Of a stretch of 64,000 nucleotides of DNA, positions 34,204 to 44,674 are shown in pieces. Below the pieces are notes generated by a model. That model was not told where the DNA came from. It saw only the letters and a list, made by a program, of their open reading frames with translations, and made no database searches. This stretch comes from Exophiala sp. HKRS030 (lineage: Eukaryota > Ascomycota > Eurotiomycetes > Chaetothyriales > Herpotrichiellaceae): assembly GCA_023897205.1 (NCBI GenBank), contig JAHWDD010000002.1:5456001-5520000 (forward strand), in the 5' to 3' direction. Position numbers and translations under genes: made by a program. How positions within the stretch are numbered: position 1 is the stretch's first letter; every line of letters begins with the position of its first letter.

Positions 34204-35037
34204 GCAGCGTTTGATTTAGTGATTGGAGGACCAATGTTGTTACATCAGTCACAGCCTTGCCTCCGAATTAGAGCTTGTTGTTATCCTGCAGGTACGTGCG
34301 TGGACTACGCAATGCTCAGGGAAACGTTAGTTGCAGCGAAACAGTGCTTTTAGGTAGACAACGCCAGGTTAGACTTCCCAATACTCTTCTTCTCGTCAAC
34401 GACGAAACTGCCTTGGCAGTGCGAAGTCTGGATGGTCTCCACTCCCATACGTTGCGTCCTTGATTAGCTTCAATGATCTCTTTAACGAGTCGAAGTATCT
34501 GTGATATGCGCGGAACCATACCCGATCTTCCGGGTTTGGATCTCCGGGAAATGGTAAACTTAACCCACCTTACAAACTGACTCGTGGGCAAGCTTCCAGG
34601 GAAGAATGAGTCCGGGCGACCTAAGCCTGGCACTATGTTTTCGTACTCGGAGCCATGCAGCCATTGAGGTTTCCCCGCTTGTCGGGAAGCAAGCTAGATC
34701 TCCTCCAAGATTAGGAAATTATCATCCATTGACAAACAAGAGATCGTCTCCTCCGGGGATGTCGGTACGGCAGATTTACCCTGACGAAATCTCCATGATC
34801 AGCATTTTAGGGAAGTCTTCATCCCCTCACTGCCCTTGTTCACGCTAGCATCAGACCAAAGTCAGATCACAACATGTGAAGCAAGTATCCGGATTCTAGA
34901 ACCATGGCTCACTATCAGGTGATGAGACACTGACCTCTGTGAACAAAATCGTACGACGGCTCTCACATTTTGATGTTTCTAATCTTCGTTCCTCACACCT
35001 TGAACAATCGTTTTCATTTGCTTTGTGTTATTGCAAT
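34204..35037. other. Intergenic, no gene recognised
   Basis: About 830 bp between the ligase stop and the first monooxygenase start. It contains TTCCGGGTTTGG and CTCCGGGAAAT around 34530-34555 (paired CGG/CCG triplets) but no good match to the 11-bp palindrome. No coding frame stands out. Confidence 0.4.
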
Positions 35038-37000
35038 ATGGGTGACGCAAGTTATGAGATTCCATCCCCAGCTGAGGCTACAACCATGCCTAGCATTGTC
35101 GAGGGACAAAATGGCGCAAACACGCACTATAGCTATCCCGAAAGGTCGCAGGAAGGGCCATATCGAGTTCTCCAACAATATCATTCGAAAGCTAGGAAAC
35201 TACGGGTAGCCTGCGTTGGCGCAGGCGCGTCTGGTCTTTGCCTTGCCTACAAGATGGAGCGCATGCTGGAAAAAGGGTCTTGGGAGCTTACTCTATTCGA
35301 AAAGAACAAGCACTTTGGGGGTACATGGTATGAAAATACTTACCCTGGAGTAGCGTGCGACATTCCTTCACATTTATACACGTTCACTTTTGACCCGAAC
35401 CCGGACTGGTCGTACTATTTTGCTTATGGAGCGGAGATCCAGAAATACTTTGAAGGCTTTGCGGATCGATATGGCAGTCGCAAGTACATGAAATTGAACA
35501 CCAAGGTTGTCAAGGCTAGATGGGATGATGATGATGCTGTCTGGCATATTACACTGGAAGATCAAAACACCAAAGAGCAGTGGCAAGATTGGGCGCACTG
35601 TCTTGTCAATGGAACCGGTAAGTTCAATCTTGATAGATTCGCTTAGTTGGGCTAGGCTAATTGATCCAGGGATCCTTAACAACTGGAAATGGCCTGATAT
35701 CGAAGGGTTACACGACTTTGAAGGGCCCCTGATGCATTCCGCTTCGTGGAATCATGATGTGGATCTGAACGGCAAGGTGGTTGGTGTTATCGGTACCGGT
35801 TCAACAAGCGTGCAGATTGTACCGCAGTTACAGCAGACCTGTAAAGAAGTACAAGTGTATATGCGGAGTCCAACTTGGATTAGTCCCCCGTTTGGGGCTG
35901 GAGCGTTGAGCACAGATCTTACGAAAGGCTCAGACGTAGATCCGGGACATCGGCAATATAAGTTCACCGACGAAGACAAGAAGCGATTCAAGGAGGATCC
36001 AGAGTATCACCTAGACTTCCGAAAGCGAATCGAAGCAGAAATTAATGGTTTGTTCGGCATGTACCAGCAGGGATCCGAGTTGTCAAACCAGTTCAGGGAA
36101 GTCATTACTGCTGAGATGAACCGAAGGATGGGACCGGGTCACGAGGAGCTCAAATCCTTTATCATACCTAAGTGGTCGCCTGGATGTAGGCGTATTTCGC
36201 CTGGTGACGGATATCTCGAGGCGTTGGTCCAGCCTAATGTCGATACCATCTTCAGCGGTATCGAACGAGTTACCAAGAATGGGATCTTGACAAATGATGG
36301 CAAAGAGCATAAGATGGATGTCCTAGTGTGTGCTACAGGATTCAAGGTTGCATTTCGGCCGGCTTTTGCATTGATTAATGGTCAAGGAAAGTCACTCAAC
36401 GAAGATTGGGGTGATGGCATCAACCTTTATTTTGGTGTTTCTGCTCCCAGGTAAGCTCTCAAAAAGCCGTGGAGGTTGGGATACTAATCGTCAAAGATTC
36501 CCCAACTACTATACCATCGTCGGACCGGGTGCTACCTGGTCTAATGGGACTTTACTACCTAGTATCGAGACCACTATTGAATACTCGATCAAGATGATGA
36601 AAAAGATGCAACACGAGACAATCAAGTGTATGGACGTCAAGCAAGAAGCTCTGGACGACATATATGCACATTTCGACGAATTCCACAAGACCACTGTCTG
36701 GCAAGAAGAGTGCCGAAGTTGGTTCAAAGACGGCAAGGTGAAAAATAGAATCTACCTGTGGCCGGGATCGGTGAGTTGAGAATTATTTGCACCTCTTCAC
36801 TAGAATCTGACAGTTTGCAGACAATTCATTTCCTCAAGAGCATCAAAGACCCTAGATTTGAGGATTATAACATCACATATCGGCATAAAAATAGATTCGC
36901 GTATCTGGGAAATGGAGATATTAAAGCAACTGCTAGCAGGGACGTCAAAGGATTGTCAACATATGTTCGGGCCAGTGACCACGAATGGTCAGTGGCTTAG
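35038..37000 (+). CDS. FAD-dependent Baeyer-Villiger-type monooxygenase, copy 1
   Basis: NADPH/O2-dependent insertion of oxygen next to a ketone. Four exons, 35038-35617, 35670-36450, 36497-36770, 36821-37000, 604 aa. FAD motif VGAGASG (about 60-66); GGTWYENTYPGVACDIPSH; Baeyer-Villiger fingerprint FEGPLMHSASW (about 210-220), fitting F-x-G-x3-H-x3-W; NADPH motif GVIGTGSTSVQI; late VCATGF. Exon 3 adds FPNYYTIVGPGATWSNG and exon 4 the C-terminal IHFLKSIKDPRFEDY. It has an N-terminal extension (~50 residues before the FAD fold), as in cyclododecanone/steroid-type fungal enzymes. C-terminus (WSVA) shows no peroxisome signal. Sits beside an SDR and a second monooxygenase. Confidence 0.95.
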
Positions 37001-37559
37001 AATCATTAGCTTTCATATGCTGGTGAGACAAACTGGTTTACTGAGGCTATTTCAAACCTGTAGAAGAGATACTTTGTCGACTTCTGCATTTCTCAATCAA
37101 GATACCCACAAGACAATCCAGCACTAAATCCTTATGCACTAGACACTCTCCTAGCGACAGGCCCATATAATTCCTGTTCCGCCAATCTGAGCCGAATGAG
37201 TCATTCATTTTGTGAGATGGCGCTGGAAAAGTTAAGACCGCCAAAAGGTTTCGTATTTTGTGACTTGCAACAGTGGCCAACCCAAGATATTGAACAACAA
37301 TCCGCAGATACTCTGTAGATTTCAGCTTACGTAGAATGTCGGTTCAGCACAGATTTTCAATATGATCGGACCGGGAACCGATAGCCGACTGGGAATAACG
37401 GATACTTGTGGTCGGGGTAGCTGCCTTTCCTCCATATAGGGAGACGCTTGGGTGGGCTAGGCTTCTCACGGCTTCTTAACTGCCTGAACTAGACCTTTGG
37501 TCCTTGAAGATCTGGGTATTCCTCAACGACAAGAGATTGATACCCGCTACATCACAACC
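37001..37559. other. Promoter of the third SDR, no gene recognised
   Basis: About 560 bp. Contains ACCGGGAACCGATAGCCGACTGGG (scattered CGG/CCG triplets) near 37370-37395. Nothing coding. Confidence 0.4.
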
Positions 37560-38488
37560 ATGTCGTCATTGCTCAAGGGTTTCGGCTTCATTACTGGTGC
37601 CGCTTCGGGTAGATCCTGACCGTCTTTATTTCGTCTACCTCGAATTGACAATGTAATAGGAATTGGCAAGGCTACGGCTTTCTCATTCGCGAAGTATGGG
37701 GCGCGAGGCGTGGCGATTGGTGATCTGAACTCCAAAGCTGTTCAAGCCACTGCGTCTGAGCTCAAGGATGCCTTCCCAGACCTTGAAGTTCTTGCCTTGG
37801 AGCTCGATGTCGCTGATGAGCAGTCCATCGACAAAGCCATATCTGAGGCCGCTGCCAAGTTTGGCCGTATCGACTATGCCGTCAATAACGCGGGTATCGG
37901 TGGATCACAGTCTCTTTCAGCAGACCACGCCTTGTCTGACTGGCGAAAGGTGATGAATATTAATTTGGATGGGGTTTGGATGAGCTCCAGAGCCGAGATT
38001 CGTCAGATGCTTAAGCAAGAACCTCTTGAAGCGAAGTAGAGGTACAGACCCTTGTCGAATACAGTTTCTAATCCTCGATCAGCTCCGTAAGATCCAGTAG
38101 AGGATCAATCATCAATATTGCCTCCATGTATGGCATCGTCGGCACGTCGAGCAACGTCCCTGCGATTGCATACACAACTTCGAAGCATGCTGTGGTTGGC
38201 ATGACCAAAGGCGACGCCGTCACTTATGCCAGAAGAGGAATCAGGATCAATGCAATGTGTCCAGGGTACGAGTTCCGTGGGAACTATTTACCATAACTGA
38301 CTTGGAATAGCTACGTCGCCACGCCATTACTCAAGCAGGCAACTGCGCTGGAAGCGATGCAGAGAGAAATTGACAAAACACCTGCAGGCAGAATAGCCGA
38401 AATGGAAGAAATTGCAGATTCAATTACCTTTCTTGCTTCGCCTTTGAGCAGCTTCATGAACGGCAGCGCTCTGATCGTGGACGGGTAG
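37560..38488 (+). CDS. Short-chain dehydrogenase/reductase between the two monooxygenases
   Basis: Four exons, 37560-37608, 37660-38035, 38083-38265, 38311-38488, 261 aa. Splicing gives GFITGAASGIGKATA for the cofactor fold, NNAGIGG, Ser in NIASMYG, and catalytic YTTSKHA; then INAMCPGYVATPLL and the ending NGSALIVDG. The third-exon start could be 38083 (after CAG) or 38091 (after AAG); both keep frame and differ by a few residues. Classical SDR of the 3-oxoacyl-reductase/cyclohexanol-dehydrogenase type. Placed between two Baeyer-Villiger-type genes, so oxidation of a ring alcohol to the ketone they need is the likely inferred role. Confidence 0.92.
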
Positions 38489-38673
38489 ACATATTTCTTC
38501 TCCCTCGTTGAAGCTTGACTGACGCAACGTAGTGGTTTTACTGCACAGTGAGATGCCCAAGCTCATTCTTATATCAGATTGTGAATCGCTGGTCGAGCGT
38601 AAAGTGAACATTAGTTCATTGTCATAAAGTTAGGATTGGTTCCACAAAACTATCTTCATCAGAAAGCCATTTT

Positions 38674-40626
38674 CTACAGTCTTGATTGGGTACCTGTGAA
38701 GTTCACCGCCGCAGCTTTTTGACTCACACTTCCAGACTTAGTGATAATCTCTCGCTTTTTGCCTCGACTGAAATACTCGCCGTCATCCTGTTCACGAATA
38801 TAGTACGCCCAGTCCGCAGTAGGGTCAAGCTCAGTCTGGCTGTACCCGTTCCCAAGCCATGCAAATCGATTGCCGTTGTATTTGACGTTGAAGTCCTCCC
38901 ATCGAACCTCACCTATTGCCTCAATATAGTGGAGTGTTGAACCAGGCCACAAAGCTGTCACTGGTGCGTCTGCTTGGTTTGCCTTGTACCAACTTCGGCA
39001 TGGGTCTCCCCAGACAGTCTTCTCCATGAACTGGTCCTTGAACTTGATGAAGTCGTCAACGGCTTCCATCTTGGGCGAGAAACTGTGTACATTGTGCGTT
39101 TGATATCGATCGATGACTTGCATCATCCAGTCTGCCTGATATTCGATAGCTGAGAGAACAGGCCCATTTCCAATAGGACAATTAGGACCCAAGAATATCA
39201 AGTAGTTAGGGAAGTCAGGTGCAGCAAGTCCAAGATATGACTTAGGCTCCTTCGCCCAGATATCCTGTAGGTTCTCCCCAGTTGGGCCGATCAAAGGGAA
39301 CCGGGGCTTGAATGTTGTGTCGAAGCCGGTTGCGCAAATCAGGACGTCTACCGGGTATTCATTGCCATCATCGCAAACGCAGCCTTTTTCGGTTACCTCT
39401 CGAATCTCACCATAGACTACCGATACATTTGGCTTTGAGAGCGTCTCCAAGTAATTGACACCAGGAGTCAATCTTCGACCTTTGAAAATGTGAGCATGAT
39501 ATCAAGCCCTGAACAACATTGTACTTACAACCAAGTGCCCAGTTTGGAATGAGTTTCTCTTCCAGAAACTTATTATTCAGTTTCTCCTTCATCTGCTGTA
39601 TCATATATTGGCGGGTTTCATTTTGAGTCTTTGTGTCCTTCAGGAACAGACTGAATTGGCCGTTCAGGCCAGTTTCGACGTTTTTTCTGTAGTTGAGAAG
39701 AGTACCAGGTTTGTTGAGAAAATCGTGTCGTTCTTGTGGGGTGAAAACATGTTGTTCCAGGCCTTGGACAGGAGAGACATAGGTTGGTTCACGGATGAAT
39801 GTTGTCACCTTGTCCACAATTGGCTGAATGGTGGGCAGAACCTGGATTCCTGAAGATCTTGTGAAGATTAGCTTTTGCGACTCCTCCATGATAGCATTAC
39901 TTACCCATTTCCGATCAAACCAACATGCTTCCCAGTAAGATCCACAGAAGGATCCCAATTTGCTGTATGTAAAAGTGTGCCTTTGTACTTGTCGAGACCA
40001 GGGATCGCAGGCCACCTCCAGGCGTTCAGGATCCCTCCTGCATTGATCAGGATATCACAGTAATCCTCATGATGTATGTTGTTGTTCAGGTCCAGGACAG
40101 TTACGTGCCAACCGCCACGTTCGTTGTTCCAGACAGATTTCACAACTTGATGGCGGGTTCTGCAGTACCTCCGCAGCCCATACTTCCGCGAAAAATTGTC
40201 AAAGTAATTGAAAATTTCACCACTGCCGGAGTATACAGCTGTCCAGTCAGTTTTGGGTTCGAAAGACCAGGTGTAATTGTGTGACGGAACATCGCAAGCA
40301 CATCTGCCAGTAGTCAGCTACGAGGTTTCTAGTCTCCGTCTGCTGTCGTACCCTGGGCTAGCTTGTGGTCAGCTAGAAACTCATCGGCGAGAAAAGACGA
40401 TGGCTTACTATTTGTTTTCCCACCATGTTCCGGCCACCTCCTCATTCTTTTCGTAGATAACAAGATCGACGTTTCTAAAATTTCGCTGGACTTTATATGC
40501 AAACAGCAAGCCAGAAGCTCCAGCACCGATGCATATCACTCTCAGCCTCTTCTCCGAATGAATAGGAGCATTTGCTCTTCGTTCAAGATCAGGGACGCTT
40601 TTAGCAGGGACGATGAAGTCAGCCAT
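38674..40626 (-). CDS. FAD-dependent Baeyer-Villiger-type monooxygenase, copy 2, with SRL tail and a 6-nt exon
   Basis: Five exons: 40626-40409, 40357-40352, 40303-39905, 39857-39529, 39479-38674; 585 aa. The second exon is only six bases (CCCAGG); it is the only way to join GTWWENK-Y to PG-CACDVPSHNYTW, the segment uninterrupted in copy 1, and both flanking introns (51 and 48 nt) have CTGAC branch sites. FAD motif IGAGASG; fingerprint YKGTLLHTANW (Tyr for the usual Phe at its first position); NADPH motif GLIGNGSSGIQ; VLICATGFDTTF. The last three residues are SRL, a canonical PTS1, so peroxisomal location is likely. Copy 1 lacks it. Substrate inferred to be a cyclic or long-chain ketone. Confidence 0.94.
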
Positions 40627-41101
40627 AGTGTCTGTGCAGTCCGATTGTAAAATGCTTCTCCTCCTCGAGCTCGAAGCACATGATGATTCTCATTAATGTA
40701 ACCTCCGCGGACAGTATTCCAGGCCAGCCAGACTAGCGGAAGTATGGCGACTCAATCAAACTTTGTCACGCCTAAGACTGCTTGTACGTCCCGACGACCC
40801 CGATCATGTGGTGAAATGTGGAGAGAGTCGAAGTAACATGACTCGGTAGCGGAAGGGGTCCGAGAGAGGTTGACTCGTTCCTCCAGCCTTGCAGCGAGCC
40901 ACTCCTCTTCCTCCACCCTTCCCCACGAACCGGATATGTTTTGGCACTCCATGGCCAGGTGGCTGGCCATTTGCATAACAAGATAAACTTGCGCCACTTG
41001 GTGCTCAAACTTTCTAGGTTAATAGCAGGCTACACGCGACATAGTTCGCTAGAGAGGTTCGGTGCTACTGTCCAAAACTTGTCTGCAGAGGGACTACCAA
41101 A
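40627..41101. other. Divergent promoter, monooxygenase copy 2 / EthD-like gene
   Basis: About 475 bp shared by two divergent genes. Contains GAACCGGATATG near 40930. No gene recognised. Confidence 0.4.
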
Positions 41102-41687
41102 ATGACTCTGAAGAAGATCGATCATTCGTTCACTCATCAGCCACTATCATACGACGCAACGCCAAATTATCAGCCCTACATTCGTTTATCCTTTTACTTT
41201 AGCAAACTTCCTGAAGTCAGCTATGAGCAATTCCACAGGCATTGGGAAACTGTCCATGCAGATTTGACGGTGGCTAGTAAAGCTTTCAAAGACTTTAATG
41301 TCGGAAGGTATAACCAGGTAAGCCTCCCTGCGACATCCTCCATACCTTCGCTTACATAATTCATAGTTTCACCAGACGCCAGAACTGAAAGAGAAGGCGA
41401 AAGAGCTCGGTCTTGCTCAGTTGGAATACGATGGTTGCTCCGATATTTATGTGAAGAGCTGGGATGACTGGACAAAGTTCTACAATAGTCCTGAATACGC
41501 CAAAGCCCTTGCACGTAAGCTCGTCCAACTTCCGTTTCTCTAAGTCAACACTAATTTAGCCTTAGCGGACGTCGTGCATTTCATGGCCATGCCTATTACC
41601 GTTATGGTTGGGTACGACAATTTAGTCTTCGGTGCTGCGATTCCAGATATAGGATGCAAGGCTGGTATCTCCAAAAAGGACTTGTAG
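41102..41687 (+). CDS. EthD-domain protein
   Basis: Three exons, 41102-41317, 41367-41514, 41560-41687; introns 49 and 45 nt; 163 aa. YIRLSFYFSKLPEVSYEQF followed by HRHWETVHADL is the EthD beta-strand/helix pattern (F-x2-H-W-x3-H), followed by DFNVGRYNQ, DGCSDIYVKSWDDW and the closing strand HFMAMPITVMVGYDN. EthD was named for a protein needed in bacterial ETBE breakdown whose chemistry is unclear; fungal relatives accompany oxidases and some are decarboxylases or cyclases. Divergent from monooxygenase copy 2 and adjacent to the broken transporter. Role in the block unknown. Confidence 0.88.
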
Positions 41688-41803
41688 AATTTAATACTGA
41701 TGTTCAAATCCCGTCATGGCAGAAAAGACTATGGATTATGGATATTATTCCGATAAGCTAAAGACACATGACACCTCATCTGACTGCAGACTTGCACTTA
41801 AGC

Positions 41804-43200
41804 TCAGTGATACTCGTTCTTCTCGGCATATTTGTCGTTTTCCAAGAAAATCTCGATCTTAGGCGTCATTTTGTGGTCAATGTCCAAGCAAAGGATGCAC
41901 CCGATCAATCCAAGGCCGCCAAAGGATAGTGCAGATAACGAAACAATCTTGAGAGCATGAGCATATGACCACTGGAAAGCAAGACTTGCAGCGGCCAAAG
42001 CCTCAGTCGTAATGCCTGGAACAGCCATCAATGCTTCGGCACCAAGAGGAAATGCGGCAAGTAGATCTGCTCCACTCGATTCTGGTAGACCAGCAGCGAT
42101 TGCCGCCTGTGGCACGGTTGCTGCTGCACGTGAAGCTTGAGTATTTGTAAGAATCGTCATGTAAATCGCCTGGGCTAGAGATCCCCCGGCGAATCTTGCC
42201 ATGCCGGAAAGGCCGCCAGCGACTCCAAGGTCAACTTGATTGACTCCAAAGAAGGAGAATGAGATCGAAGCATATTGTGCCCAACCGAAAAATGCCTGTC
42301 CAAGGAATGCGAACGCAATCATCAGACCTTTGTTGAAAGGGGTTACGAGGGCCATGAGGCCAACCCACAGAAGCATGCCAACCCATGCCACAGTGAGCGC
42401 CCATTTGAACGTGATCAGTTTGGCGGCCAGATTCCCAAATCCAATCAGCATCAATGCACCAAATACCAGCCCCAGATTCCCAGGCAAGGTCAACAGTAGA
42501 GCTTCAGATCTCGGCGTTTCCGGTGTGACATAGAAGACATTGATCATGGTAGGCCATGTGATGTTCGCACCATAGTAGAACATAGTGACAATAAAGGACA
42601 CCACAAACGGAGCCGTAAACTCTCGGCCATTGTGCTTCTTGAAAATTTCTGGCGGACATAGCTTATACTTGACCTTGGAGAATTGTTCCCAAAGTCCGAA
42701 GACAGTCAAAATACCTAGACCCGTCACCAATGGCGCGATGACATGAACATCGGTCGAGGGTAGATATGAAGTATAGACTATGCCCATAAGAGCAAGGGTG
42801 AGGCCTGTTGCAGATAGGACAGCTCCGACCCAGTCTGCTCCGCGAGCAGCTTCGCGCCAGGGAACACCTTTTGGGTGCTTGGGGGGCTATGCTTTGTTAG
42901 CATTTGCTGTCATAGTTGATGGATGTAGATCTCACATGATAGAGCCACACCAGCAGGACAAGTGAGACGAAGCAGCCGATAAATCCCGCCCAGAAGATAT
43001 ATTGCCAGCTGTCTCCTGACTCAATAGCGTAGCGACCGACAATAGGGCCTAGGACAACCACAATGAAAACCACGCCATCTGCGATGCAAATGCCAATATG
43101 GCGGAACTTATTCGGCATAAGCTCACTAGAGAGGAAGTTTAGCTTTGGAAAGTGTGTATACGGGTGAGGTTCACTTACGGAACAGCACACATAGACATTT
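41804..43200 (-). pseudogene. TRI12-like MFS transporter, N-terminus removed at a transposon
   Basis: Remaining exons: about 43200-43179, 43125-42936, 42886-41804 (introns 53 and 49 nt), roughly 430 residues. It reads AVPELMPNKFRHIGICIADGV, LGPIVGRYAIESGDSWQYIFW, PPKHPKGVPWREAARGADWVGA and a run of about nine hydrophobic helices to the C-terminus, matching the C-terminal two thirds of 14-helix fungal drug/toxin-efflux MFS proteins (TRI12-like). The first 4-5 helices are missing: at 43200 the coding sequence passes straight into the left inverted repeat of the element, and no N-terminal exons are visible in the next kilobase beyond it. No stop codon lies in the remaining part. Probably the block's transporter, lost by insertion or hidden by the assembly gap. 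Confidence 0.8.
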
Positions 43201-43326
43201 TGTTGGCTTGTGCTTACTAATCAACCAATTATTGACCGAACTATCGACTGGCCAGTGCGCATATTCGATATATTGACAAGCACTCACCTAGTGCACTCGA
43301 TTATTGATTTTCTTGCGCATCAGGAG
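43201..43326 (+). repeat. Left terminal inverted repeat
   Basis: Pairs with 43973-44098 on the opposite strand. Over at least 126 bp the arms differ at seven positions, and every difference is C to T or G to A at CpA/TpG in the right arm. It runs into the N gap at 43327, so the true inner end is not seen. Confidence 0.9.
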
Positions 43327-43426
43327 NNNNNNNNNNNNNNNNNNNNNNNNNNNNNNNNNNNNNNNNNNNNNNNNNNNNNNNNNNNNNNNNNNNNNNNNNN
43401 NNNNNNNNNNNNNNNNNNNNNNNNNN
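43327..43426. other. Assembly gap (100 N)
   Basis: A round-number run of N, normally a placeholder for unknown length. It sits inside the repeat element. Confidence 0.98.
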
Positions 43427-43972
43427 ATAAGGAATAATTCCTTCTAGGCTACTATTAGTTAGTCGAACGATATCGCTTTCTCCTAATATTTCGTAAACGT
43501 TAGAATAGTAGGTTTTATTAAGGGAAGCCTTTCCTTACGGGAAGGATCTAGATATCTCTAGATATCTTCGCGAACTATATCTAACTAGACTTATAGAATC
43601 TATTAAGGCTAATTATCGGAACTTCTTAGAACCTTTAGAACCTTTAAATTAGAAGATATTTCCTCGTTAGATATATTATTATTACTATAATAATTATATA
43701 GTCGGTATACTATCCTAATTCGGTAACTAAGATTCGTTTTAGTACGAATAATATTATAAGTTAACTAATTAGGATATCGGAATAATAATACTAAGTAATT
43801 TAGCGTAGTAACTTAGTATCGGATATTTTCCGGGCTTATAACTATTAGCTTTATAAGCGTCGACGAAATAACTGTTAATACGCATAAATAGATTAAATTA
43901 ATATCTATCTAGTCTATAGAATAATGAGGATTCCTCTTCTCTATATAAATGAGTGTAAATAAGAGAAAATCT

Positions 43973-44098
43973 CTCCTAATGCGCAAGAAAATTAATAATC
44001 GAGTGCACTAGGTGAGTACTTGTTAATATATCGAATATACGTACTGGCCAGTCGATAGTTCGGTCAATAATTAGTTGATTAGTAAGCACAAGCCAACA
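43973..44098 (-). repeat. Right terminal inverted repeat
   Basis: Reverse complement of the left arm with seven transitions, all to TpA. This arm is the mutated one; the left keeps the CpA/TpG form. Confidence 0.9.
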
Positions 44099-44674
44099 AC
44101 AGCAAACGGGGAAAATACAGACGACCCTAAATAGCACACGGACAGCGTGAATGGGTGGGGAAATTGTTAATCCCCCCATCTACTCAGACCGACTGGTAGA
44201 GAGATGCCAGCAAAAGAGATGAGAACCACGGAAACACAAAGCTTTGTGTGGTTCAAAGGTCCTCGAGATGCGGGTTTTAGCATCTCTGGATTTCCACGCC
44301 CTCAACGGCAAAAGACTTTATACATATATCGCGACTTCAACAGTCGTCATCACGAGCTTCACAGTCATGTTGTCCAAACTGGCCTAGAGTATTGTTCATT
44401 GCATTTGTTCGTGAGATAAGGTTTTCTGATGCCATTCCGGCCACACAGGAGATAGTAACTATTTAGCTAGCCTAAGCTTGTGCGCTCCATCGTTCCTGAC
44501 ACTGAGTTACCTTACCCTACCTCACCCTAGTTTACCCTAGTTCAGGAGCAGCTCTACAGTAACAGGTGAGTAGGAAGTGGTCTCGCATAGGTTAAAGACG
44601 CTGTACCACTAAGAACGTTTTCGTCCTTCTTACGTTACCCCCTTTTACAGCCCGACTGGCGTCGTACTATACAA

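Larger units (their letters stand above)
43200..44099. mobile_element. Degraded DNA transposon with ~125-bp terminal inverted repeats
   Basis: Two inverted arms bound the region: the left begins TGTTGGCTTGTGCTTACTAA at 43201, the right ends with its reverse complement at 44098. Between them lie an assembly gap (43327-43426) and about 540 bp of very AT-rich, TpA-rich sequence with no coding frame. The inner sequence looks RIP-mutated. No transposase can be read, and no target-site duplication is evident (left flank GACATTT, right flank ACAGCAAA). True length is unknown because of the gap. Class II by structure; superfamily not assigned. Confidence 0.8.

Noticed and set aside
34316..34633. 105-codon minus-strand frame between ligase and monooxygenase
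   Set aside because: Arg/Ser-rich shadow-like translation with no family resemblance.
10929..43200. A secondary-metabolite biosynthetic cluster
   Set aside because: No polyketide synthase, peptide synthetase, terpene cyclase, prenyltransferase or dimethylallyl-type enzyme is present; enzyme content fits degradation. A tailoring half of a split cluster cannot be fully excluded.
43210..43437. 75-codon frame running through the N gap
   Set aside because: Mostly undefined residues inside the inverted repeat; not a gene.
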